Positions 40,753 through 50,241 are shown, numbered from the stretch's first letter. The stretch: 64,000 nucleotides of DNA from Psychrobacillus sp. FSL K6-2836 (GCF_038003085.1 NZ_JBBOOM010000001.1:1-64000), one strand, 5' to 3'. The notes: a model not told the origin generated them from the letters alone. Program-made: numbers and translations.

Positions 40753-41865
40753 TTAAGGATTTTCAGTATATTTTTTCAATTGTTTTTTTCGTACAGAATA
40801 TACAATTACCATCAAAAGAGGTAAAAGAAGTCCTATCAACAATGAAAAATAAATAGATATAGTCGAATCAAAAGTTTGTTGCTCCACAACATTAGAAAAA
40901 ACGACGAGCGATAGGACAACTACAATCATCCCTAACGGATAAGTTAAGGGACGATAATCTTTCAAATTTAAAATTTGCGCCAGCCCAAAGACAGATGCAA
41001 AAAAATATAAAACCATCTTAAAAAAGAGACAAATAATCCAAAGCGTAGCCATCAGTACTTCTATGCGGTTCACAAAATTTCCAATGTTAATCTTTTTGGC
41101 TAGTCCGTAGCTTGGATACATTTGTCTGGCCGTCAAATCATGGCCTAAAACTAAAATACAAAAAAGTGTAATGATAATAATGACTAGTCCGCCTATTAAA
41201 TTTCCAATAAAAAAAGATTTCTTTGCAGATTTAGGTTGGCTGATAAAGGCAGGAAAAACCATTAATAAAGCCACTGCATTGATGGAAGAAATAACGACCA
41301 ATGATAAGGTTCCATGAGCGAAGCTCTTAATGTCTGCCTCAAATACAGGCTGCATGTTTATAATTTCGATTTCAGGTGCAATAAAAACCACTAAAATAAT
41401 AAATAGTAGGAAGAAAATACCTATTAAAATTTCTGCAGAACGAGCAATGGTTTCAATTCCAAGACGAACAGCCATTACCATTATAAACGCCATAAGTATA
41501 TTAGTGGCTGCCATAGGCGTATTTGGTAACACGTGTGTGGTAAGGAATGTACCAGAATAATACAAGAGAATAATAGTAAATAGAAGACTTAAGAATATAA
41601 AAAAGAAAGAAAAGGCTTTACCTAACCATTTTCCAAAAAGTGTTTCATTCATTTGGATAAAAGTTTGGTTAGGAAACCAAAGACCTATTTTCGTAAATAG
41701 CCATATTATCAAAAGTCCAATACCCGTACCTAATACTGCGGCAATCCAAGCATCTTGCTTCGAATCAGCAGCTAAAATTGATGGTACAACTAAGATTCCC
41801 GTACCTATCGTAAATAAGATAACTAAAACTAGAAATTGGTGCGAACTTATTTTAACGTTTTGCAT
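40753..41865 (-). CDS. Spore germinant receptor, B subunit (GerAB/GerKB family)
   Basis: 370 residues, ten membrane helices of the APC-like spore germination permease family, which forms the germinant-binding part of receptors in the inner spore membrane. Signature features: SSHQFLVLVILFTIGTGILV at the start and LFGKWLGKAFSFFFIFLS. Start is the ATG at 41865 rather than the upstream GTG. Last complete gene of the ger operon (A-C-D-like-B). Germinant specificity cannot be deduced. Confidence 0.88.
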   Translation of the reverse strand: MQNVKISSHQFLVLVILFTIGTGILVVPSILAADSKQDAWIAAVLGTGIGLLIIWLFTKIGLWFPNQTFIQMNETLFGKWLGKAFSFFFIFLSLLFTIILLYYSGTFLTTHVLPNTPMAATNILMAFIMVMAVRLGIETIARSAEILIGIFFLLFIILVVFIAPEIEIINMQPVFEADIKSFAHGTLSLVVISSINAVALLMVFPAFISQPKSAKKSFFIGNLIGGLVIIIITLFCILVLGHDLTARQMYPSYGLAKKINIGNFVNRIEVLMATLWIICLFFKMVLYFFASVFGLAQILNLKDYRPLTYPLGMIVVVLSLVVFSNVVEQQTFDSTISIYFSLLIGLLLPLLMVIVYSVRKKQLKKYTENP

Positions 41866-41894
41866 CTTATAATATTTCCACCTCACTTTTTGTT

Positions 41895-42128
41895 CTAATT
41901 CACCTGACGAGTAAGCGCATCATGTAATGGCTTGAAAATGAAATTTAGAAGATCAATTGGATTCGGAATAGATTTCCCAAAACTATATGCAATACCTAGC
42001 CCAACTCCAAAAGCAAGAAGAATCGAAAACACAATCAACTCTTTTTTATACTTTTTTTCCAATAGGGACGGAACTTCAATAAATAGAATGACGCCAGCTA
42101 TTAAGAGTATTCCTACGCTTTTCAACAT
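41895..42128 (-). CDS. Small two-TM protein of the ger operon (D-subunit-like)
   Basis: 77 residues, two membrane helices (VGILLIAGVILFIEVPSLL and ELIVFSILLAFGVGLGIAYSF). Lies between the C and B receptor genes, six bases after the C stop codon. Two-TM small proteins of this size are known beside ger operons in Bacillus as modulating D subunits; assignment here rests on size, topology and place. Confidence 0.7.
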   Translation of the reverse strand: MLKSVGILLIAGVILFIEVPSLLEKKYKKELIVFSILLAFGVGLGIAYSFGKSIPNPIDLLNFIFKPLHDALTRQVN

Positions 42129-42134
42129 AATTTA

Positions 42135-43322
42135 TTAGTCCTTTCTTAGTTCTACTACAGAATTATCCACTGTACCAGTTTTCACAATTTTTGCATTGAC
42201 CTCTACATTTACTGTTAATTCAGTAAAATATTGATCCCACTCCTTTTTCATCTTTTTCCATTCTTTTGGATTTGATCGATGAATAGCATTCCCAAATCCA
42301 AATATGTCTGTCTCGTATTTCTCTTGTACACTGTCAATAGAATTGTTAATGGTATTTTCCATTTCTTTTTCGAGAATTTTTTCAAGTGCTTCAATTGATT
42401 CTGATTTAGTAATATCAATTGAGCATTCCAAGGCACCTACATTTGCCTCAACCTTAGTATTGACATCCACTTCCGGTCTTCCGTTTATAACTTTGCCTTT
42501 AACATCTGTTTTGAAACTAGTTAGTTCCATTGAAGCTTTTCCTTCTTCTGGGCAAGATATGGATGACACAGTATTTTTCACATGATTTATAATGCCATTA
42601 TAGCCTCTACTCTCATCTTCTGTTAACCACCCTACTAGTTTATCGGCTTTAAATATAGCTAAATCGTCGTATTGAATTGTAACAGAGGGAGTGATTGTTT
42701 CCACATTCTGTTTGCTTGATCCTGATTCCCTATGTCCTGTTGTTAGAATCCCTGTTAATACCGCTTCTTTTCCTTCACTTCTTAAATCTTTTATTAGCTG
42801 ATCTAAGGTGACTCCTACCGTAGCTGCCCAGTTTTCTTCTGATATTTTAAGTGTGTTAAACATTTTATTGGCTGGTATGCTTTCTAATGTAGTTTGAACA
42901 TTCAAAATTTCTTCTGCTGTAGATTCCTTAGCTACAACAACATAGAAATCCGATCGTAATTCCCAGTCCCTTGATAACACATCTAAGGAATCTCCAATTC
43001 CTTCTTCGGCTAATGATTCACTTAAAACAAGCATTCGAAGATGTCCAGGATACATTTTTCTAGGCGTTTCTTTAGTCATTTTACGAATGGCTTCATACAC
43101 AGTCTCTCCTCGCCCTTTAATGAGAGTAACCGGTGTTTTCCCCATACCTCCGCTCGCGGAGACTTCTGAAGGAACAACGATTTGGGCAGAAACAATGTAT
43201 TCGCCATCTGATTTATCAATACCTACGGCTAGAGTTATGCCTAGCTCATTTAATTCCCTTCGATTCCAACAACCTGTGAGAAAGATGCTAAGAATCAGTA
43301 ATATGAAGATGCCTCTTTTCAT
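42135..43322 (-). CDS. Spore germinant receptor, C subunit lipoprotein (GerAC/GerKC family)
   Basis: 395 residues. Lipoprotein signal with lipobox FLTGC, then the family signature CWNRRELNELGITLAVGIDK. Mixed alpha/beta body ends in a segment typical of Ger(x)C (EKYETDIFGFGNAIHRSNPK, then EWKKMKKEW). Diacylglyceryl modification anchors it to the outer face of the inner spore membrane. 22 bases after the A-subunit gene. Confidence 0.93.
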   Translation of the reverse strand: MKRGIFILLILSIFLTGCWNRRELNELGITLAVGIDKSDGEYIVSAQIVVPSEVSASGGMGKTPVTLIKGRGETVYEAIRKMTKETPRKMYPGHLRMLVLSESLAEEGIGDSLDVLSRDWELRSDFYVVVAKESTAEEILNVQTTLESIPANKMFNTLKISEENWAATVGVTLDQLIKDLRSEGKEAVLTGILTTGHRESGSSKQNVETITPSVTIQYDDLAIFKADKLVGWLTEDESRGYNGIINHVKNTVSSISCPEEGKASMELTSFKTDVKGKVINGRPEVDVNTKVEANVGALECSIDITKSESIEALEKILEKEMENTINNSIDSVQEKYETDIFGFGNAIHRSNPKEWKKMKKEWDQYFTELTVNVEVNAKIVKTGTVDNSVVELRKD

Positions 43323-43344
43323 TGACTAATCCCCCTAACTTCAC

Positions 43345-44949
43345 TCATTGTTCTTTTTCCGGCCTCGATTTTGCAGCAGTTGGATTTTGCTGTCTCTTTA
43401 TATTATTTTGACTGATAAGAGGAAGACGAGTAAACATTTTCCATATTGGAACTCGAATAAATGTATCCTTTTGACCGGAAAGATTAAACGGAGCAATTGG
43501 AAACATATATGGAATGCCAAAAGAACGTAAACTGCATAAATGCAAAATAAGCGCAATTAAACCAACTGTAACTCCAAACAAACCAAACGAAGCAGCAAGT
43601 CCCATAAATATAAATCGCAAAATTCTGACAGACATCGCCATGTCGTAGGAAGGAGAAACAAAACTAGCGATAGCTGTTATCGAAACAACAATTACCATGG
43701 CAGCGGAAATCATACCTGCTTCTACTGCTGCCGTTCCAATAACAAACGCGCCTACAATGGACATGGTTGAACCGATAGCTCTTGGCATTCTTAAACCCGC
43801 TTCACGTAAAATTTCAAAAGTTATTTCCATTATAAGTGCTTCAATAAATGCAGGGAATGGGACGCCCTCTCGTTGGGCAGCCAGATTAATAAGCAATGCA
43901 GTCGGTATCATCTCATGATGATAAGTAGTAGCCGCTATAAATAAAGCAGGAGCAAGTAATGAGATTGTGAATGAAAAAAATCGAAGGATTCGAACAAGAC
44001 TGGTAAGATCAGCACGCTGATAAAAGTCTTCAGAAGATTGAAAGAACTGAACAAATAACGCAGGAACGGTTAACACAAACGGTGTACCATCGATTAAAAT
44101 AGCTATTTTGCCTTCTAAAATATCTGCAGCTACTACATCAGGACGTTCCGAGTGATATACAGTAGGAAAAGGTGATGCTTGAGCATCCTGAATCAATTCC
44201 TCGATATTGCCACTTTCAAGTATTCCATCGATGTCAATGCGATCTAGTCGCAAACGAAGTTCTTCCACTATATCGTCATTTGCAATGCCTTTGATATACA
44301 TGACGGCAATATTCGTTTTCGTGCGTTTTCCTATTATTCTGCTTTCCATCCAAAGTTGTGGGTCTTTTATTTTTCGCCGTATTAAGGCAGTATTTATACG
44401 TATATTCTCTGAGAATGCTTCCCTTGGACCCCTTATTACTGTTTGTGTCGTACTTTCAGTAACTCCACGTTCAGCCCAACGTTTATTACCAATGATTAGT
44501 CCTTCCGAATAACCTTCAATCAAAATAATGACATCTCCTGATAAAAGGGAAAGAAATAACTCATCAAAATGGGTAAAGTCTTTTAATTCTCCTACGGTCA
44601 TGGCAAAATCTTTTAATGTGTTCATAAGGTTAGGACTAGGACGAAGCTCGCTTTCTATATTAGTATCTTTAATTTCCAACATTAAAGACTCCATAATGAA
44701 GTGTTGTATAGAAGGTGCATCGCTTAAACCATCTGTATACATTATTCCAGCTTTAAGCACTCCTTCTTTTCCAATTCGAATCTCTCGAATTATAATATCG
44801 GTGCTTTCACCTAGAGTATCTTTTACGGTTTTTATATTTTCCTGAAGGTTTGTTTTTAGTATTTGTTTTTCATTAGACTCCTTCGTTGGACTCTTGGAAG
44901 GAGTTGTGGGTTTTAACTGATTATTTTTTTTCTCATAAAAAAATCCCAT
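43345..44949 (-). CDS. Spore germinant receptor, A subunit (GerAA/GerKA family)
   Basis: 534 residues. A soluble N-terminal domain (to about 290; VKDTLGESTDIIIREI, GDVIILIEGYSEGLIIG) and a C-terminal membrane region with five to six helices (AREGVPFPAFIEALIMEITF-like region, RMPRAIGSTMSIVGAFVIG). First gene of the operon. RBS AAAGGAGGG. A possible sigma-G promoter lies upstream, consistent with expression in the forespore. Confidence 0.93.
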   Translation of the reverse strand: MGFFYEKKNNQLKPTTPSKSPTKESNEKQILKTNLQENIKTVKDTLGESTDIIIREIRIGKEGVLKAGIMYTDGLSDAPSIQHFIMESLMLEIKDTNIESELRPSPNLMNTLKDFAMTVGELKDFTHFDELFLSLLSGDVIILIEGYSEGLIIGNKRWAERGVTESTTQTVIRGPREAFSENIRINTALIRRKIKDPQLWMESRIIGKRTKTNIAVMYIKGIANDDIVEELRLRLDRIDIDGILESGNIEELIQDAQASPFPTVYHSERPDVVAADILEGKIAILIDGTPFVLTVPALFVQFFQSSEDFYQRADLTSLVRILRFFSFTISLLAPALFIAATTYHHEMIPTALLINLAAQREGVPFPAFIEALIMEITFEILREAGLRMPRAIGSTMSIVGAFVIGTAAVEAGMISAAMVIVVSITAIASFVSPSYDMAMSVRILRFIFMGLAASFGLFGVTVGLIALILHLCSLRSFGIPYMFPIAPFNLSGQKDTFIRVPIWKMFTRLPLISQNNIKRQQNPTAAKSRPEKEQ

Positions 44950-44991
44950 CGTATCCCTCCTTTGCTGAAAAAAGTTTTATATGTACTTATT

Positions 44992-45022
44992 AAGTTTGTA
45001 CAAATAAATTCAAAAATATTCC
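44992..45022 (-). promoter_or_regulatory. Candidate sigma-G promoter of the ger operon
   Basis: Minus strand GGAATA, 18-base spacer, CAAACTT; compared with TGNATA and CATNNTA each box has one or two mismatches. Position about 50 bases before the A-subunit start is right for ger operons. Confidence 0.35.
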
Positions 45023-45039
45023 TTTCATCAACAATTAAA

Positions 45040-45075
45040 AAGCCGATATCCCTAAATATAGGAATATCGGCTTTG
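45040..45075 (-). terminator. Terminator of the YitT gene
   Basis: AAGCCGATAT-CC / GG-ATATCGGCTT stem with A/T-rich loop; T5 follows on minus. Confidence 0.8.
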
Positions 45076-45097
45076 TTGTTCGAAACTATAATAATCT

Positions 45098-45907
45098 TTA
45101 ATTTTTTGCGAATTCACCAACGACTTCAACCGTCTCAAATATATTGATAAATGCTTTTTCATCATGCTTATGAATAATTTGCTTTATTTGCAACATTTCA
45201 TATCTAGTAACGACCATCATTAGAATATGCTTTTTTTCTAGCGTGTAGCCACCATATCCTTCTGTGACAGTCACCCCACGATAAATGCTTGCTAATAATT
45301 CCTGACGAATTGGTTCAGCTGCCGTCGTTATTATTTGCATCGTTAGTTTTTCATGATTGGTATAAATGGTGTCAATCGCTTTACCAGTTAAATATATGGA
45401 TAATAAGGTGTATAATGCTATTTCCCAGTTAAATACAGTTCCAGAAACTAGCACGATTACACTGTTCATCCCTGTAAGTAATAGACCCACACTAAAATTA
45501 CTTATGCGAGAAATAATAATAGCTATTATATCCATCCCACCAGACGTACCAGAGTATTTCATGATAAGACCTATACCAAGTCCACCAATAGCTCCTCCAA
45601 ATATAGCCGAGAGCAATATATTATTTGAAATAGGCTCTGCAGGGATTACGTATAAAAATATGGATAACGATAAAACACATACAAGCGTATTAAGCGTAAT
45701 TTCTTTTCCAAGCTTGTAATACCCTAATATTAAAAGTGGTACATTCATAACAAAGTTAAGTATGCCTGTATCAAAAGGAGTTATAAGACCTAACAAAATA
45801 GCTATACCACTTATTCCACTGCTTAAAATTTCATGAGGTACTAAAAATGCATTAAACGCAAAAGCAATTACAAAGGAGCCCACAATTACAATTAGATTTT
45901 TTACCAA
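45098..45907 (-). CDS. YitT-family membrane protein (DUF161 + DUF2179)
   Basis: About 269 residues; TTG at 45907 is seven bases after AAAGGAG and is preferred to the ATG at 45928, which precedes that site. Five to six membrane helices, including GTSGGMDIIAIIISRISNF, the YitT core signature. A soluble C-terminal DUF2179 domain follows (ITTAAEPIRQELLASIYRGV, then TVTEGYGGY). Function in Bacillus is unsettled; proposed as a transporter. Single gene between terminators. Confidence 0.88.
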   Translation of the reverse strand: MVKNLIVIVGSFVIAFAFNAFLVPHEILSSGISGIAILLGLITPFDTGILNFVMNVPLLILGYYKLGKEITLNTLVCVLSLSIFLYVIPAEPISNNILLSAIFGGAIGGLGIGLIMKYSGTSGGMDIIAIIISRISNFSVGLLLTGMNSVIVLVSGTVFNWEIALYTLLSIYLTGKAIDTIYTNHEKLTMQIITTAAEPIRQELLASIYRGVTVTEGYGGYTLEKKHILMMVVTRYEMLQIKQIIHKHDEKAFINIFETVEVVGEFAKN

Positions 45908-45927
45908 GTGACTGCTCCTTTCTTCCA

Positions 45928-45962
45928 TAAAAAAACTCGCCCATTGAGGACGAGTTTTTCTT
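45928..45962 (-). terminator. Hairpin upstream of yitT-like gene
   Basis: AAAAACTCG/CGAGTTTTT (45931-45939 with 45951-45959), T run on both strands. Terminates the DUF4097-type gene on minus. Confidence 0.75.
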
Positions 45963-46049
45963 CTACTAGAATTTTCTCTTCACAAATGATATAAGAAACA
46001 ATTTAACAAAGATTAACGTAATCGTCAATATATTGCTTGTATTTCTTTA

Positions 46050-46844
46050 TTAATTTCCCTTTTTCACCGAAATAACCCCATTATCGGTTGTTAAATCGAT
46101 TATATTCTCACCTTTGCCGAAAATGGTTTCTCCATTAGCAGATCCAAAAATATCAATTCTTCCATTATCTATATCGGCATATATAGTTGCGTTCTTTGGT
46201 TCATTGGTCGAACGAATATTAATAAGTCCATTATCTGTTTCTAAGGATATGGATCGGTCTAGGTTATCCGTCACCATCGAAATTTGACCATTATCAGATT
46301 TGGCTTCTATATCACCAGTAACATTGTGAAAATCTATTTTTCCGTTATTTGTTTTTACATTGACCTTCTTACTTTCCAGATCTTCTAATACGATTTTCCC
46401 ATTATCTGACTTAATATTTACTGTTTCAAATTGGAGATCGCTTGCGATAATTTGACCATTGTCTGTTTGCGTTGTTAACTCCTCGTATTTTTCATCCGGA
46501 ACAGTTACGACAATTTTGTTACCTGAAGCATTGAATCCAATATTGAATCCGTTAAAGAGCTTCTTTTTCATATCTACATATAAAGTATCACCTTTTACAT
46601 ATGCCTGAATTTTACTACGTGAGCTTTTTTTGCTTATAAATTCAACTTTCCCGTTAGAACTAGACGTTCGAACAACTTCAATAGCTGTGTTATCCCCTGT
46701 TATATCTATCCTCGTGAACTCTTCCACAATCTCAATTTCTTCTGTATTTTTGACAAATCCACCAGCTATACTCATCCCAACGTTTAAAGCTGCTCCTAAA
46801 ACTATTACAATAATCGCGATGATACCAACCTTTTTTATACTCAC
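46050..46844 (-). CDS. Membrane-anchored DUF4097-type beta-helix protein
   Basis: 264 residues; GTG at 46844 lies eight bases after GGGAGG. One N-terminal helix (VGIIAIIVIVLGAALNVGM) anchors an extracellular domain of repeating beta strands with the phrase DNG returning about every 20 residues (QTDNGQI, SDNGKI, TNNGKI, SDNGQI, TDNGLI, DIDNGRI, TTDNGVI). Such repeats form a right-handed beta-solenoid. Related proteins are linked to envelope stress in Bacillus (YvlB/LiaG type); LiaG-like is a reasonable comparison, but no lia operon neighbours are here. Confidence 0.78.
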   Translation of the reverse strand: MSIKKVGIIAIIVIVLGAALNVGMSIAGGFVKNTEEIEIVEEFTRIDITGDNTAIEVVRTSSSNGKVEFISKKSSRSKIQAYVKGDTLYVDMKKKLFNGFNIGFNASGNKIVVTVPDEKYEELTTQTDNGQIIASDLQFETVNIKSDNGKIVLEDLESKKVNVKTNNGKIDFHNVTGDIEAKSDNGQISMVTDNLDRSISLETDNGLINIRSTNEPKNATIYADIDNGRIDIFGSANGETIFGKGENIIDLTTDNGVISVKKGN

Positions 46845-46999
46845 TGCTGTAACCTCCCATTTATTTACCTTATACACTTCATTATAAAGAAATGAATACC
46901 AATTCCTATAGTCCTCAGATGTGAAGTTCTCTAAGGCTTAAGATGTATATCATTTAGGGTAAATCCGATTAACTTGTACATTAAAGTATGTAATTCAAA
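46845..46999. other. Promoter region of the DUF4097-type gene
   Basis: No convincing -35/-10 pair recognised; runs into the MITE-like element. Confidence 0.3.
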
Positions 47000-47244
47000 G
47001 AGGCTGGGACAGAACCCCAAAACAGCATTTTTCTCTGTGAGAAAAATGCTGTTTTTTTTGCTGTGCACAAAATTGATTTCCATTCCAGGGACGCTTTCCA
47101 CGGCCGTGGACTGATCCTGTAGTCTCAGGCATCACGCTATTCCCGTAGGAGTCGCCCCTCCATTTCAATCAATTTTATTAAATATCCATTATTTAGTAAA
47201 GGTTTCTCCTTATCCAATAAAAAATCTACTACTGTCCCAGTCTC
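47000..47244 (+). mobile_element. MITE-like element, copy 1
   Basis: About 245 bp. Ends are imperfect inverted repeats GAGGCTGGGACAGAA and CTGTCCCAGTCTC. Inside: a perfect hairpin CAGCATTTTTCTC/GAGAAAAATGCTG followed by T8, and a GACGCTTTCC/GGAGTCGCC palindrome. Over 90 % identical by eye to the inverted copy at 55020-55278. No ORF. Confidence 0.75.
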
Positions 47245-47258
47245 CTCATATATGAAAA

Positions 47259-47627
47259 TTATACTCTCACATTTTGTAAAACGTTAATAGCGAACAGGAT
47301 TACACTAAACACTACTAACACCCCGCCTATCGCAACAAATATCGTAGCTTGATCGGCTGCTGCCAATATTAAAACAGTTAGTGAAATCATCATTAATGGA
47401 ATACCTATATTGGCACTCCAAAAATGCAGTTTTGCATACATATTTTTAGAAATTGCAGGAAATAAATGATAAACAATCCCAGCAAGTGCAAACGAAGCCC
47501 AACCTAACAGATTAATGTGTACATGAACACCTGTTAATGCATAATCATGAGCCATAGACATGTACATTCCTAAACTAACCCCAATTGCAAAATAAACAAC
47601 AGAAATTTGAATCAACCGTACTCCCAT
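47259..47627 (-). CDS. Short cytochrome oxidase subunit I-like membrane protein
   Basis: 122 residues, four membrane helices. GVHVHINLLGWASFALAGIV carries the His pair and aromatic pattern seen in small heme-copper/NnrS-like four-helix proteins often annotated cytochrome-c oxidase in Bacillales. It is much shorter than a real subunit I (over 500), so it is not an oxidase by itself; perhaps a heme- or NO-related sensor. RBS GGGAG. Single gene next to the MITE-like element. Confidence 0.65.
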   Translation of the reverse strand: MGVRLIQISVVYFAIGVSLGMYMSMAHDYALTGVHVHINLLGWASFALAGIVYHLFPAISKNMYAKLHFWSANIGIPLMMISLTVLILAAADQATIFVAIGGVLVVFSVILFAINVLQNVRV

Positions 47628-47672
47628 TCTCTTCTCCCTTCGAATAATAGAATAATAAATGCTCTATATTCT

Positions 47673-47762
47673 ATGCAAAGAAGAAAATTATTACGCCATA
47701 CAATAGATGAGGTTGTTAGATTAGGAGAAAGTGTATGGAATGCTTATGAATATTACCTGTAA
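47673..47762 (+). CDS. 29-residue ORF, doubtful
   Basis: ATG to TAA encoding a basic start (MQRRKLLRHTIDEVVR) and an aromatic end (VWNAYEYYL). Protein-like composition but no ribosome binding site; could be a remnant. Confidence 0.25.
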   Translation: MQRRKLLRHTIDEVVRLGESVWNAYEYYL

Positions 47763-47771
47763 TCATCTACC

Positions 47772-48257
47772 TTATTTCCAAACTTCATCAAGATGCTTAG
47801 AGTAAAATTTTAATGCTTTTTCGTAAGAAAGAATCTGTTTATCATCAGTCGTTTCCAATAATACATCCAACAATAACTCGGTAGCATTTGAATGTTCGCG
47901 AAGATTATACAAAGTAATCGCGTAGAACACTTGAATAGCCTTATTATTCGGAAACAATTCTATCCCTCGTTTAAACACTTGCTTCGATTTTTCATACTCA
48001 CCTAGTGCCCTATATGTACTTCCCAATCCTATAATGGCCCCTTCCAATTCATTATTTGGAAGACCGAGCTCTATCGCTTTTTCATAAAATGGTATAGCTT
48101 CTGTCTCTTCACCTAAAACGTCAAAACTCCATCCACATTGATAGTGGATACTTGCGTTATTCGGATACTTTTCTACTAATTGAAGCAGGAGCTCGTTTGA
48201 TTCTTTTTTCATTCCATTATTTCTGAAAAGAATAGCTTGCTCTATTTCTTTTTGCAT
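47772..48257 (-). CDS. Tetratricopeptide repeat protein
   Basis: 161 residues with three to four TPR units: ASIHYQCGWSFDVLGEETEA, AIIGLGSTYRALGEYEKSKQ, and KAIQVFYAITLYNLREHSNA, each with the alternating small and aromatic residues of TPR helices. RBS GGGGG before ATG 48257. Likely a cytoplasmic protein-binding scaffold; partner unknown. Confidence 0.85.
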   Translation of the reverse strand: MQKEIEQAILFRNNGMKKESNELLLQLVEKYPNNASIHYQCGWSFDVLGEETEAIPFYEKAIELGLPNNELEGAIIGLGSTYRALGEYEKSKQVFKRGIELFPNNKAIQVFYAITLYNLREHSNATELLLDVLLETTDDKQILSYEKALKFYSKHLDEVWK

Positions 48258-48329
48258 AATAGAAGCCCCCTTTCTTAAAAGGTATATGTTATTTGATGTC
48301 GAATACTATGATGAAAGGAGTGTTTATAA

Positions 48330-48548
48330 ATGGATATAGCTAGTATTCTATATGGACTTTTTTTCATTGTCTTGTTTGCTCGTATAACTTACCAAATCAT
48401 TAGGAAGAAACGTTTTCCAAAGGTGAATTATCAACCTTTCGATGATGCAATGTCTGGAATAGATCCTGAGGAAAAGCATAACAACCAAGTATTGAAAGAT
48501 ACCAAGCATGAAAAGAACTATGAAGAACGAACTCCTCGTTCAGTATAA
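48330..48548 (+). CDS. Small single-TM protein, DUF3951-like
   Basis: 72 residues; AAAGGAG nine bases before the ATG. One membrane helix (ILYGLFFIVLFARITYQII), then RKKRFPKVNYQPFDDAMSG, which resembles the DUF3951 group as I remember it, and a polar charged tail. Function unknown. Confidence 0.6.
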   Translation: MDIASILYGLFFIVLFARITYQIIRKKRFPKVNYQPFDDAMSGIDPEEKHNNQVLKDTKHEKNYEERTPRSV

Positions 48549-48555
48549 TTCTATT

Positions 48556-49428
48556 CTATTTTTTGTACGCAACCAGTCTATGTTTTAATTGAAATCCCGA
48601 GGCCATATAAAGAGCAATTGCAGCTTTGTTGTTAGCCCCTACACTTAATGTAATTTCATCTATTGTTTCATATGAAAATAAATGATGAAGAGCCGCTTGC
48701 ATTAACTTCGTTGCTATTCCTTGTCCCCGATATTCAGGCGAAACAGCAATATATTCAATTGCTCCTTCTCCGTGAAGAGGTACGGCCTCCACATACACGT
48801 ATCCCTTTATCACATTGTTGTCTCGGATGATAAATAATTGGTGGTCTTTACTAATTCGAGAAATAATCTGCTCACTACTATAATACGTATTTGGAAAAGC
48901 TAGATTATGAAGGTCACTAAATGATTTGTGAAAAACAGGTTCATACGTTTTAATAAGTAAATCTTGTCCATTCGTTAGATTATTTCTTTCTGCCCTTAAT
49001 ATAAGATGATGACCACTTTCTATTCCATTTTTATTTTCAATAAATTGACTAGCTAAAGTATTTTTTTCATTCACAAAAAACAAGTACTCGTTTAGTTTAC
49101 AAGGAATACTGATCTCTAACGCTTCCCACAAATCATTTGCAATTTTGGTATAGTCTTGGTCTTCTTTGACAAATGGTCCCCATACTTCCGCACTTTTGTT
49201 TTCTTCATCCACGTCAAATCCCAGTGCACCTATTATATTGTCTTCATCAAAGACAACTACAAATGATTTCATTATGTCCAAATCGGAAAAATCATTTGTT
49301 AGCGTATCGTAAATTTCCTTCTTATTTTCTCCGCAATATCCAATATGAGAGTGGTCATCCTTGTTTATAACCTCTAAGAATACAGCTAAATTTTCTAAAT
49401 TTTTCGGGGGGCTTATATAGATTGTCAT
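48556..49428 (-). CDS. GNAT acetyltransferase with two GNAT domains
   Basis: 290 residues from ATG at 49428 (AAAAGGAG six bases upstream). The second half has the complete acetyl-CoA motif VSPEYRGQGIATKLMQAALH followed by VGANNKAAIALYMASGFQ. The first half is a diverged GNAT fold that probably helps dimerise. Substrate unknown. Confidence 0.85.
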   Translation of the reverse strand: MTIYISPPKNLENLAVFLEVINKDDHSHIGYCGENKKEIYDTLTNDFSDLDIMKSFVVVFDEDNIIGALGFDVDEENKSAEVWGPFVKEDQDYTKIANDLWEALEISIPCKLNEYLFFVNEKNTLASQFIENKNGIESGHHLILRAERNNLTNGQDLLIKTYEPVFHKSFSDLHNLAFPNTYYSSEQIISRISKDHQLFIIRDNNVIKGYVYVEAVPLHGEGAIEYIAVSPEYRGQGIATKLMQAALHHLFSYETIDEITLSVGANNKAAIALYMASGFQLKHRLVAYKK

Positions 49429-49533
49429 ATGAAACTCCTTTTCCAAACCACAAGTATCTAAATATTTTATCATCTATGTAATTGTAAAGATATACAAATA
49501 TGGTAAAAAGGACCCTCTTTTAATAAATATATT

Positions 49534-49588
49534 TTGACAAAACATGCTCATTTCTATATATTAATTTAATAGACCGGTTGGTATAATT
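49534..49588 (+). promoter_or_regulatory. Promoter and operator of the tetR-MFS pair
   Basis: TTGACA (49534-49539), 17-base spacer, TATATT (49557-49562). Just downstream, TAGACCGGTTGGTATA is a partial palindrome of the kind bound by LmrA/YxaF-type TetR repressors, positioned for autorepression. Confidence 0.7.
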
Positions 49589-49605
49589 TATGAGGTGATT
49601 TAAAA

Positions 49606-50175
49606 TTGTCTACAAAAAATAATTCAAAAGATGTTCTAATTGAAACTGCGTCCCGGCTTTTTCGGATACGAGGCTACTATGGAGTGGGACTTAAAGACAT
49701 TATAGAGGAAAGTGGAATTCCAAAAGGCTCTCTTTATCACTATTTTCCACAGGGTAAGGAGCAGTTAGCCATTGCAGCTATTAATCATACAAAGGCAATT
49801 GTTATAGATGAAATTCAAGAGGTGTTTGATGATATGGAAGATCCTATTCTAGCATTACAATCACATCTGGACCATTTATCCGGTATCATTATAAAAAGTG
49901 ATAACATAGGCTTCCCTATTGGAACAATTGCTGGAGAAACCCATTCCACAAGTGAGCCTATCCGAATGGCATGTCAACTTGCTTTTGAAGAATGGCAAGC
50001 TATTTATAGGATGAAATTACTTCAATCCGGATATGACGAGAAACAAGCAACGGACTTAGGAATTACTATAAATTTAATGATAGAAGGTGCTATTCTTTTA
50101 TCTTTAACAAATAAAAGTAATAAGCCGCTTGAAGTAGCTAAAAAGCAAATTACGTTATTATTGAAGAAAGATTAA
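49606..50175 (+). CDS. TetR-family repressor (LmrA/YxaF-like)
   Basis: 189 residues; TTG start after GAGGTG. N-terminal HTH: RGYYGVGLKDIIEESGIPKG followed by SLYHYF, the classic TetR block. The C-terminal part (HSTSEPIRMACQLAFEEWQA) is close to the LmrA/YxaF group that senses drugs. Followed after 66 bases by an MFS pump, which it most likely represses together with itself. Confidence 0.9.
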   Translation: MSTKNNSKDVLIETASRLFRIRGYYGVGLKDIIEESGIPKGSLYHYFPQGKEQLAIAAINHTKAIVIDEIQEVFDDMEDPILALQSHLDHLSGIIIKSDNIGFPIGTIAGETHSTSEPIRMACQLAFEEWQAIYRMKLLQSGYDEKQATDLGITINLMIEGAILLSLTNKSNKPLEVAKKQITLLLKKD

Positions 50176-50241
50176 TTTTAATTCATCAGAATATGTATTA
50201 TATGTAAGGTCTATGTAGTTAGTAATTGGAGGAATTTGTTC

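Noticed and set aside
49087-49100. TTTAGTTTACA inside the GNAT gene at 48556-49428, similar to the dif-like sites
   Set aside because: Only 11 bases match and the XerD arm is not completed; it lies in conserved coding sequence.
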